The notes beneath the pieces are model-generated. The model did not search any database. It worked only from the letters and a program-made list of their open reading frames with translations, and was not told where the DNA came from. DNA of 64,000 bases. Source: CAYVTM01 sp964454645. Lineage in GTDB: Bacteria > Bacteroidota > Bacteroidia > Sphingobacteriales > Sphingobacteriaceae. The translations under genes were made by a program, and so were the position numbers. How positions within the stretch are numbered: the first letter of the stretch is position 1; every line of letters begins with the position of its first letter. This document shows positions 1 to 7,088 of this stretch, in pieces. The stretch is from NCBI GenBank assembly GCA_964454645.1, contig CAYVTM010000001.1, forward strand, positions 558,001 to 622,000. The letters are read 5' to 3'.

Positions 1-3
1 GTG

Positions 4-504
4 TTATTGTAGGTTTATCAATAAAGTATAAAGAAATTCCGGATTAAAATAAATTAGTACCTGAAAACCTAAAGCAAAAATGCCTTGCAATGCTACTAAA
101 GGTATATTTTTATTAAAACTTCTCTTAAAACAACTCATACTAACCGAAACGAGAATGCTAAAAACAAGACTCGATACCAAAAAAATTAAAAATTGATATG
201 TATCAAACCATCCTGCAACAACTAACATAAATAATATATCGCCCATACCTAAATAAGATTCATTTAAATTAATCCATTTTTTATGTTTTAAAGAAAAATA
301 AAGCTTTAAGAGCAATATTTGAATAATGATAATCGCAACATTGAGTATCCATGAATAATGTAGATGACTGTTATTTAAAAAATACATCACAGTTGTAACA
401 GACATTAGGCAGATTAGTACATATACAGAAATAGATCTATATAATAGATCCTGGACAATCAAAATCGATGTTAACATCCAAAGAATGCAATATAAAAAAA
501 ACAT
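4..504 (-). CDS. Type IV prepilin peptidase (A24 family), short form
   Basis: A 166-aa polytopic inner-membrane protein with about six hydrophobic segments. It carries the aspartyl-protease signature of A24 peptidases: an Asp in the first hydrophilic loop (VQDLLYRSI, about residue 19) and the GxGD motif as GMGD (about residues 86-89). The family cleaves the leader of type IV pilin-like proteins. At this length it has only the peptidase half and lacks the N-terminal cytoplasmic methylase domain of full-size PilD, as in TadV/CpaA-type enzymes. Its ATG overlaps the stop of the upstream pseudopilin gene (TAATG at 502-506), so the two are probably translationally coupled and the pilin is the obvious substrate. 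No assembly ATPase or platform gene is in the window. The identification rests on the motif and the neighbour. Confidence 0.8.
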   Translation of the reverse strand: MFFLYCILWMLTSILIVQDLLYRSISVYVLICLMSVTTVMYFLNNSHLHYSWILNVAIIIIQILLLKLYFSLKHKKWINLNESYLGMGDILFMLVVAGWFDTYQFLIFLVSSLVFSILVSVSMSCFKRSFNKNIPLVALQGIFALGFQVLIYFNPEFLYTLLINLQ

Positions 505-935
505 TAATCGGGTATTACTTCTGTTAACCTTTTATCCTGATTTACCTCCCAAACATTAAATACTCCATCGCCATCAAAATCAACAACTGAAGTTGCCCTG
601 GCAATAAAACTATTATTTGTTGCTTGAATGATTTCTATTCTGTAATTCGCCTGTGCATGCTCGTCCTCATTTACTAATTTTTCTTGTATAAATCCAATAT
701 CAGATAAACTTTCGGAGTACCTGGACTTCTCAAAAAAATGCCCTTTTTGTAATGTGTACACATGCTCTAATTGTATTTTTGCTTCAGTACTCTTTGCCCT
801 GGTAACTAAGGGCAATAAATTAGGTAATGCAAGCAACACCAAAATTCCGATAATTACTAATACAATAAGTACCTCGGTAAGTGTAAATGCCTTAACCATA
901 CGATTTAACTTCAACTTATTCATACGTTTATTCAT
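504..935 (-). CDS. Type IV pilin/pseudopilin-like protein (GspG/PilE type)
   Basis: 143 aa. A short basic leader is followed by a prepilin cleavage/methylation motif, KAFTLTEV (about residues 15-22), and a 20-residue hydrophobic helix, then a globular domain. Glu at mature position +5 is present, but the residue before Phe+1 is Ala instead of the usual Gly. The C-terminal part contains FDGDGVFNVWEV, resembling the Asp-rich calcium-site region of GspG-like pseudopilins. The protein would be cleaved by the peptidase encoded immediately downstream, whose start codon overlaps this stop. Whether it belongs to a pilus, a type II-like secretion apparatus or something else cannot be told, because no other apparatus genes are in view. 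A perfect 14-bp palindrome lies upstream at 1027-1040. Confidence 0.85.
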   Translation of the reverse strand: MNKRMNKLKLNRMVKAFTLTEVLIVLVIIGILVLLALPNLLPLVTRAKSTEAKIQLEHVYTLQKGHFFEKSRYSESLSDIGFIQEKLVNEDEHAQANYRIEIIQATNNSFIARATSVVDFDGDGVFNVWEVNQDKRLTEVIPD

Positions 936-1026
936 TGTTAATTATTTTTTTTATTTAAACTACAAGATATTTCACTATAACACTCCCTATTTATTGTATC
1001 AAAAATTCTTCATGCTAAGTTAAATA

Positions 1027-1040
1027 GTTGATTAATCAAC
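1027..1040. promoter_or_regulatory. Perfect 14-bp palindrome upstream of the pilin gene
   Basis: GTTGATTAATCAAC reads identically on both strands. It sits in the 159-bp gap between the pilin gene and the csp terminator, about 90 bp upstream of the pilin start, which is a suitable place for a dimeric regulator. I see no convincing TTG/TAnnTTTG promoter next to it, so the operator role is inferred from symmetry and position alone. Confidence 0.35.
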
Positions 1041-1086
1041 CATCCTCTCACTCTCATTAACCGTTAATAATTAATCATTTTTTTTT

Positions 1087-1123
1087 AAAAAAAAAGAGTC
1101 ATGCTTAAAGCGGCATGACTCTC
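1087..1123 (-). terminator. Rho-independent terminator of the csp gene
   Basis: Perfect 10-bp stem (1095-1104 with 1113-1122) with an 8-nt loop. On the minus strand it is followed by an uninterrupted run of T (1095 down to about 1087). It lies 17 bp after the csp stop codon. Confidence 0.9.
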
Positions 1124-1139
1124 AGAAAGTTTAAAAAAA

Positions 1140-1331
1140 CTATACTCGTTTTACGTTTATAGCATTTAAACCTTTTTTGCCGTTGGCAATTTCGAACTCA
1201 ACATTATCATCTTTGTTGATTTTGTCGACTAAGCCCGAAACGTGAACAAATAACTCTCTTCCCGTTTCGTTTTCTTTGATAAATCCATAACCTTTGGACT
1301 CATTAAAGAATTTTACTGTACCTGATTGCAT
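1140..1331 (-). CDS. Cold-shock domain protein (CspA family)
   Basis: 63 aa, the usual size for a single cold-shock OB-fold domain. RNP1 is KGYGFI (residues 13-18) and RNP2 is LFVHVS (27-32), the aromatic/basic faces that bind single-stranded RNA or DNA. The N-terminus (MQSGTVKFFN) matches the family. The gene has its own terminator directly downstream and an AT-rich 84-bp upstream gap separating it from trmN6, so it is probably an independent unit. Csp proteins act as nucleic-acid chaperones. Whether this one is cold-inducible cannot be read from the sequence, and no obvious long cold-box leader is present. Confidence 0.95.
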   Translation of the reverse strand: MQSGTVKFFNESKGYGFIKENETGRELFVHVSGLVDKINKDDNVEFEIANGKKGLNAINVKRV

Positions 1332-1415
1332 AAATAAATAATTAAGAGATATATACGAATATAATAATATATATATTTCAAAACAATAAATTTCAATAAT
1401 TCTTCAGGGGGCTTT

Positions 1416-2126
1416 TCAGAAGATAATAAAATAATCTTTCAGCGCATTTCGGTATTGCTCCGAATGCCGCTTAACTTTATCATAAATCACAAAATCTTCT
1501 TCGGTATATGTTTTTACCGCTAATGAAAATCCAATAAGAATACGCAAAATGGGTGAACCGGGAAAGGATCGTATCTTTATCAGATGCATAACTTTTAAAC
1601 CCTGCTCTAAGGCTATTTGCCTGATAAGTATTTCTTGTTCAGCGGGTAAGACCCAGTATAACATCCCTTCTTCCGAAAGCAATTGAGCGGATTTCTGTAG
1701 CCATTGGGCAAATAAATCTTCATCAGCATGCCTTGCGGTATCTCTGCGCAAATTCCCCGAACTCAGGGCATTCAAATAAAAAGGCGGATTACAAACAATC
1801 AAATCGTATCCTTTGCTAAAGCTGTATGTTTCAAAAGCATGATGAATAAGATGCAGCCGATCCGGCCAGGGCGAAGCCCGAAAGTTTTCTGCTGCCTCTA
1901 CTGCCGATTCTTCGTCCAGCTCGATGGCATCGATTGTTGTTGCCAAAGGGAATTTCTGCGCCAACATGAGCGCTATAACACCGCTTCCGGTACCGATGTC
2001 AAGTATAGCTGAGGGTACTAAGTTCGGAATAAGACTTGCCAATAAAACAGTATCGCTGCCCATTTTCATGGAGCAGCGATCTTGTCTGAGTTCAAATTGT
2101 TTAAAACGAAAGGGGCTCGATTTCAA
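1416..2126 (-). CDS. trmN6: tRNA1(Val) (adenine37-N6)-methyltransferase, TrmN6/YfiC-like
   Basis: 236-aa class I Rossmann methyltransferase. It has a family-typical N-terminus (FRFKQF...DRCSMKMGSDTVLL, residues 6-29), SAM-binding motif I DIGTGSG (43-49), and the adenine-N6 catalytic motif NPPF (113-116). The family methylates A37 N6 of tRNA1(Val) in cytosol. The conserved N-terminus begins only five residues after the apparent start, which is a TTG codon directly following, and in frame with, the TAA of purL (2127-2129). No ATG or GTG can replace it. Translation is therefore likely coupled to purL termination, or the pair arises by rare readthrough. Assignment to the family is firm, while the exact tRNA substrate follows from the family. 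Confidence 0.85.
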   Translation of the reverse strand: MKSSPFRFKQFELRQDRCSMKMGSDTVLLASLIPNLVPSAILDIGTGSGVIALMLAQKFPLATTIDAIELDEESAVEAAENFRASPWPDRLHLIHHAFETYSFSKGYDLIVCNPPFYLNALSSGNLRRDTARHADEDLFAQWLQKSAQLLSEEGMLYWVLPAEQEILIRQIALEQGLKVMHLIKIRSFPGSPILRILIGFSLAVKTYTEEDFVIYDKVKRHSEQYRNALKDYFIIF

Positions 2127-4349
2127 TTAAGCTTCTATTAATTCTGCCAATGCCGAATCGAAACGTTTTTTCTTTTCGGAAATAGGTCCGAATGATTCCG
2201 AGTCAATCAGTAATTCTCCTTCATTAACCGTTCCCAGTAAAGTATATTCGATAGATCCAGTCGCCATAAACTCTACAAAGGCTTCCTGCATTTCTTCTGT
2301 AACACTCACTACTACCCTGCCTTGCGCTTCTCCAAACAGAAACGCATCTTTACGGAATTGCTCATCACTCTCAATATCAAATCCTAAATTTCTCTGCATG
2401 GCCGATTCGAGCAAGGCGATAAACAATCCACCGTCGGAAACATCATGCGCCGATTGAATTAATTTAGATACGATTAATTTTTTAATGATTTGATGCAATT
2501 GGTATTCTTTATCCAAATCGAAATAAGGTGCCGGAGATTTTTTTATTCCCAGATAAGAGTATAAATATTCGGAAGAAGCAATATCGTTTTGCGATTCACC
2601 CAAAAGGTAAATAATATCACCCGCTTGTTTAAAGTCCATGCTCATCAGTGTTTCCTTAGAATCGAGTACGCCCAACATACCAATGGTCGGTGTCGGAAAA
2701 ACCGCACCTTCATCCGAAGACTGGTTGTAAAAGCTCACGTTTCCACCTGTTACCGGGGTATCAAATTTGGTACACGCTTTACTCATTCCTTTAATGGCAC
2801 TTACAAATTGCCAATAAACTTCGGGAATATAAGGGTTTCCGAAATTCAGACAATTGGTAATGGCTACCGGCTCACCACCGGCACAGGTAACGTTACGGGC
2901 TGCTTCTGCAACTGCGATAGCACAACCGGTTTCCGGATCGGCATATACATAGCGTGAATTACAATCGACCGTTAAAGCAATGGCTTTATCAGTACCTTTA
3001 ATATTGATGACCGCAGCATCCGAAGGACGGTTGGTTGTCATGTTTGCCGCTCCTACCATCGAGTCGTACTGATTGATGACCCAACGTTTAGAAGCGATAT
3101 TCGGATGATTGATTAAATGATCGGCAACCGCTTTCAGATCCTCCGGCATTTGTACATCCTCGATTTTAAATTTTTTATTTTCTGCAAAATAAGCAGGTTC
3201 CTTGTATTCACGGTGATATACCGGAGCCCCGCCACCCAATACCAGATCATCTGCAGGAACATCGGCCACCAATTCTCCGTTCATATAATATTCCAGACGT
3301 TGGGTATCTGTTACTTTTCCAATAATAGCACAATTCAAATCCCATTTGTCGAAAACAGCTTCTACTTCTTTTTCTCTTCCTTTTTTAACCACAATCAACA
3401 TACGCTCCTGAGATTCCGAAAGCAAGATTTCATAAGGCTTCATATGATCCTGACGGGTAGGTACCTTATCCAAATGAATCTCCATTCCGTGTTCTCCTTT
3501 CGCCGACATCTCTGAATTCGAGCAGATAATTCCCGCAGCTCCCATATCCTGCATGCCTACAACAGCACCTGTCTTTATCACTTCAAGCGTTGCTTCCAGT
3601 AATAACTTTTCCTGAAAAGGGTCGCCTACCTGCACAGCGGGTAAGTCGTTCACCGAATCTTCGGTAATATCTTTCGAAGCAAAGGCTGCTCCGTGTATTC
3701 CATCTTTACCGGTTGCGGAACCTACAATATAAACCGGATTACCGACTCCCTCGGAAGTGGCCGATACAGTTTCTCCTACTTTCACAATTCCCGCCGACAT
3801 GGCATTCACAAGTGGATTCACATTATAGCATTCGTCGAAGAATACTTCACCACCTACGGTTGGAATTCCGAAAGCATTTCCGTAGTCGCCAATCCCTTTC
3901 ACTACTCCCTTCACTAACCATTTCGTACGATCTAATTTTAAATCGCCGAAACGTAAAGAGTTTAATTGTGCAATGGGACGAGCCCCCATGGTAAAAATAT
4001 CGCGGTTAATACCTCCTACTCCTGTTGCAGCACCTTGGTAAGGCTCCAAAGCAGAAGGATGGTTATGTGATTCGATTTTAAATACACAAGCTAATCCGTC
4101 TCCGATATCTATCATCCCCGCGTTCTCTTCTCCGGCTTTGGCCAGCATACGTTTACTCTCTTTGGGTAAGGTTTTTAACCATACAATGGAGTTTTTATAG
4201 GAACAGTGTTCACTCCACATCACCGAAAAAATACTCAGTTCGGTAAAATTCGGAGTACGTCCTAAAATTTCCTTGATACGTTCAAATTCTTCCGGTAAAA
4301 GCCCTAATTCTTTGGCTGTTTCAAGGCTTGCTAATGTGTTATGTTCCAA
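2127..4349 (-). CDS. purL: Phosphoribosylformylglycinamidine synthase subunit PurL (small type)
   Basis: 740 aa, the length of the stand-alone 'small' PurL of the PurS/PurQ/PurL complex (FGAM synthase, fourth step of IMP synthesis, ATP-dependent amidation of FGAR). Diagnostic stretches include MWSEHCSYKNS (about residues 44-54), FKIESHNHPS (about 91-100) and AATGVGGINRD near residue 110, with the duplicated AIRS-like ATP-binding halves following. There is no fused glutaminase domain, so PurQ and PurS must be encoded elsewhere. The start is read as TTG at 4347-4349; no ATG or GTG lies nearby upstream, and the next internal Met is within the conserved MWSEHCS motif. An exact -7-like box TATTTTTG is on the minus strand at 4379-4386, giving a short leader, but no clear -33 TTG is seen. 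trmN6 follows without any spacer. Confidence 0.97.
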   Translation of the reverse strand: MEHNTLASLETAKELGLLPEEFERIKEILGRTPNFTELSIFSVMWSEHCSYKNSIVWLKTLPKESKRMLAKAGEENAGMIDIGDGLACVFKIESHNHPSALEPYQGAATGVGGINRDIFTMGARPIAQLNSLRFGDLKLDRTKWLVKGVVKGIGDYGNAFGIPTVGGEVFFDECYNVNPLVNAMSAGIVKVGETVSATSEGVGNPVYIVGSATGKDGIHGAAFASKDITEDSVNDLPAVQVGDPFQEKLLLEATLEVIKTGAVVGMQDMGAAGIICSNSEMSAKGEHGMEIHLDKVPTRQDHMKPYEILLSESQERMLIVVKKGREKEVEAVFDKWDLNCAIIGKVTDTQRLEYYMNGELVADVPADDLVLGGGAPVYHREYKEPAYFAENKKFKIEDVQMPEDLKAVADHLINHPNIASKRWVINQYDSMVGAANMTTNRPSDAAVINIKGTDKAIALTVDCNSRYVYADPETGCAIAVAEAARNVTCAGGEPVAITNCLNFGNPYIPEVYWQFVSAIKGMSKACTKFDTPVTGGNVSFYNQSSDEGAVFPTPTIGMLGVLDSKETLMSMDFKQAGDIIYLLGESQNDIASSEYLYSYLGIKKSPAPYFDLDKEYQLHQIIKKLIVSKLIQSAHDVSDGGLFIALLESAMQRNLGFDIESDEQFRKDAFLFGEAQGRVVVSVTEEMQEAFVEFMATGSIEYTLLGTVNEGELLIDSESFGPISEKKKRFDSALAELIEA

Positions 4350-4416
4350 AATATTTTTTATTTGTGTATTTGAGATTGCAAAAATAATAAAATAAGCCTG
4401 ATATAGCGAGTGCTTT

Positions 4417-5367
4417 TCATTTGTTGAAAAATACCCTCATTAATTTTTTGATTCTTTGTTTCATATTCCTGACAAAGCTGTTCAAAACATAGAAACGATC
4501 ATACTCTACGATATAATACCCTAAAGGCTTTGCAGCAAACTTTGCTTTAAAAGCAGCGACACCCGGAATGTTCCCTCCCATCAAATCGCAATACAATAAT
4601 CCTTTGTCGCGGAAGTACTGAAAAAACTCATAATAGATCCTCGCCTGCACACCCATCCTGGCATATTCGGATAAGGAATTGATACTCATCAGATAAGAAC
4701 GCTTACTATCGTTAATTAAAAAGGATGCTCCCAACAAGGTATCGGATTGATAGGCCGTAAAACAAACTGCTTTCTCCACTTTCATTAATTCATTTAAAAC
4801 CTCCTGAATCCGCAGGGTTTCGGCTTTGCTTGTTCCGTATGTACGCATCATTTCCGCATTTAAATGAAAAGCTATTTCAATATCGCTGTTTTGTTTCAAT
4901 AAGACATTTTCTTTGTATGACTTCTTTATCAATCGCTTGATATTGGCTGAATAATCCTCGCTGTTTAAATCTTTCAACATCGTTTGATAAGACTTTACTA
5001 CAAAGCCTGTTTCTCTGAATACCCCAATGTCCCGGATACGAGGTGGAAGTTTCAGACTGATCTTTCTGTGTTTTTTGATTAATTCCTGCAAAGACTCCCG
5101 AACACAAGGCATATCTTTTTCCTCCAAACGAATGATATGACATGCCGTATAAAAAAAATGGGTGGGAAGTATGATGCGATTGGCAGCATCGGTATAAACC
5201 TGCAGCAAAATACAAGCCTGCTCTTCGTTCTTTACTACATAATACAAGGCTTTGCAAGCATATACCCTGCTGATGCAATTGATAAACACGAGCTCATCGA
5301 ACAAATCGCTGTCTTTAGCACGGCTTACGGATTGCTCCCATTGTTTGGCAGAAAGTTCGACTAACAT
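4417..5367 (-). CDS. FemAB/GNAT-like acyltransferase
   Basis: 316-aa soluble protein whose C-terminal half (about residues 150-300) resembles the GNAT fold of FemAB-like 'BioF2' acyltransferases: an inner strand LLGASFLINDSKRSYLMSINS, then YEFFQYFRDKGLLYCDLMGG and the FKAKFAAKPLGYYIVEYD end typical of this group. It starts 1 bp after the stop of the Wzx-like flippase, so the two are cotranscribed, which suggests acylation or aminoacylation of a surface glycan or peptidoglycan precursor. The substrate is unknown and none of the residues seen fixes it. The family call is by overall pattern rather than by a unique motif. Confidence 0.6.
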   Translation of the reverse strand: MLVELSAKQWEQSVSRAKDSDLFDELVFINCISRVYACKALYYVVKNEEQACILLQVYTDAANRIILPTHFFYTACHIIRLEEKDMPCVRESLQELIKKHRKISLKLPPRIRDIGVFRETGFVVKSYQTMLKDLNSEDYSANIKRLIKKSYKENVLLKQNSDIEIAFHLNAEMMRTYGTSKAETLRIQEVLNELMKVEKAVCFTAYQSDTLLGASFLINDSKRSYLMSINSLSEYARMGVQARIYYEFFQYFRDKGLLYCDLMGGNIPGVAAFKAKFAAKPLGYYIVEYDRFYVLNSFVRNMKQRIKKLMRVFFNK

Positions 5368-5368
5368 T

Positions 5369-6832
5369 TTACAGAATTCCTTTACGTTTAAGTGTATAAA
5401 TCATCAGTACATACGTCAGTAAATAAATTCCCATACTAAGTATATGTGTATAATACGACCGGCTAAAGAAGGTATGAAAATAATTTTCAAGCAAAAATGG
5501 AATTAAAATTCCTATTCCCGCAATTGCCAATATCTTGAATAAATAAGTTGTTGGAAAAACTTTTCTCCCGGGAATCTTTAGAATACCGGCACTTAAATAA
5601 GTACTTGCCGTAACATAAGCCAGATTGGTAATAACACAGGCCAGGGAAGCTCCTGTCAATCCCCAGTAATAAACGCAAACAATACATATCAGTAAATTAA
5701 AAACCAATTCTACCCCCTGAATGATACTGATATAATGCGTTTTTCCACTTGCTAAAAAAATATCGTTATGACTTGCAAAGCGGACAAAAAAGGTAAATGC
5801 ATAGATTGAAAACAGCGAAGCGCTTTGTACATATTGTTTCCCGAATAACAAAGTAATAATAGGTTCCGCCCAAAATATAAGGACACATACAATCGGAAAA
5901 AGAATCAATGCAATTTCTTTGATATACCTATATCGATGCACAAGCAATTCCTTAATATTGTTTTCAGCAAAAGCCTTTTGCATAGCAGGAAACGCCAGGG
6001 TGCTGAATGAGATATAAAAGGTAGTAATGATAGGGATCTCGAAATTCCCGTTACTAAGAATAGCGAAAGCTTCGGAATCCTTAAAGAAATAACTGTACAC
6101 CAATCGATCGGTATTGCCCATTAATACACCAAACAACATACCCAATCCAATAGGCAAAGCATATTGTAAATGTTTTACAATGAGTTTACGATTGAAATAA
6201 AAGGCATGTCCCTTAAAATATTGTTGAATGCTCAATTGATTGATGAGTACAGGAAGAATCAGCGAAGCCAATAAAATCCATAAATAACTTGTCAAATCCT
6301 GCCCTTCGTTCAAAATATAGAAAACAAAAAACAAAATACGAAGTGCTAAAGCGCCGATCATCGAAAAAAGATAGCGCTTCATTTTACCGATACTTAACAA
6401 GATATTCTGTTCTACACTCTGTATAATCTGTGTAAAGATGAGCAGGCAAGCAATTAATATATAATTACTCAGCAGAGGATTTCCGAAATTGGTGTCAAAA
6501 ACAGGAAAAAGTAAGAGCCCAATACCTATCGATACCATTGCCGAAAACACAATGATAATTCTTGTGGCATTTACATGATTGTATTTTTCCTGTAAAGAAG
6601 TATCCGAAGAAAGGTAATAATAGATTGCATGTGCAAAACCCATCGAGCCCAGCGATACGCCAATCATAATAAAAACATTCAACTGGCGGAAGGTTCCGAA
6701 TAAATCTACGGGAAGAAAGTACGATAATAAAGATATACTGACCAGATTAAGTACTGCAATGAGGGCGTTTCCAAGAAAAAGGATTGCCGAATTCCGGTGG
6801 ATGGGTAATTTTTGGATAAAAAGGTCGAACAC
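5369..6832 (-). CDS. Polysaccharide flippase (Wzx-like, MOP superfamily)
   Basis: 487 aa with about 12-14 hydrophobic segments across the whole length and no soluble domain, the size and topology of Wzx/MVF-type lipid-linked oligosaccharide flippases. The first segment contains the FLGNALIAVLNLVS... pattern and the middle contains FGKQYVQSASLFSIYAFTF..., typical of polysaccharide biosynthesis exporters. The start is GTG at 6830-6832; an in-frame stop lies 2 codons upstream, so it cannot be longer. It is followed after 1 bp by the FemAB-like acyltransferase. No glycosyltransferases are adjacent, so the transported glycan is unknown. Confidence 0.85.
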   Translation of the reverse strand: MFDLFIQKLPIHRNSAILFLGNALIAVLNLVSISLLSYFLPVDLFGTFRQLNVFIMIGVSLGSMGFAHAIYYYLSSDTSLQEKYNHVNATRIIIVFSAMVSIGIGLLLFPVFDTNFGNPLLSNYILIACLLIFTQIIQSVEQNILLSIGKMKRYLFSMIGALALRILFFVFYILNEGQDLTSYLWILLASLILPVLINQLSIQQYFKGHAFYFNRKLIVKHLQYALPIGLGMLFGVLMGNTDRLVYSYFFKDSEAFAILSNGNFEIPIITTFYISFSTLAFPAMQKAFAENNIKELLVHRYRYIKEIALILFPIVCVLIFWAEPIITLLFGKQYVQSASLFSIYAFTFFVRFASHNDIFLASGKTHYISIIQGVELVFNLLICIVCVYYWGLTGASLACVITNLAYVTASTYLSAGILKIPGRKVFPTTYLFKILAIAGIGILIPFLLENYFHTFFSRSYYTHILSMGIYLLTYVLMIYTLKRKGIL

Positions 6833-6904
6833 GTGCTAAAAATAGAAATAGAAAAGATTAGAACCAATTTTTAAGGCCTTTTATTATTGCTACGCCATAT
6901 TTCC

Positions 6905-7024
6905 CTATTTTTCAAAAAACACCTTAAAATTTTCAGATAAACAATAATATTTTTACCCTATTTCACAATATCACCCTGCTTTTTTAACAAATGTGATAAA
7001 TTTTTTATGCTATTTTTCAAAAAA
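6905..7024. repeat. 15-bp direct repeat pair upstream of glnN
   Basis: The exact 15-mer CTATTTTTCAAAAAA occurs at 6905-6919 and 7010-7024, 105 bp apart, in the 256-bp gap before glnN. Each copy is itself nearly symmetric (T5-C-A6). A spacing of ten helical turns would put both on the same DNA face. The role as a regulator site is inferred. AT-rich composition makes a chance match more likely than usual. Confidence 0.4.
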
Positions 7025-7088
7025 GATAAAAAAATATGACTTTTTTGATTTTATTTTGCATCGTACCTCAAAAAAAACTCATAACAGT

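Noticed and set aside
754..1023. 89-codon plus-strand frame over the pilin gene
   Set aside because: Antisense to a clear pilin; no motif, no promoter.
6993..7088. In-frame N-terminal extension of glnN (32 residues)
   Set aside because: AT-rich leader DNA with Lys/Phe-rich translation; the family N-terminus fits the ATG at 7089, and the repeats and -7-like box lie here.
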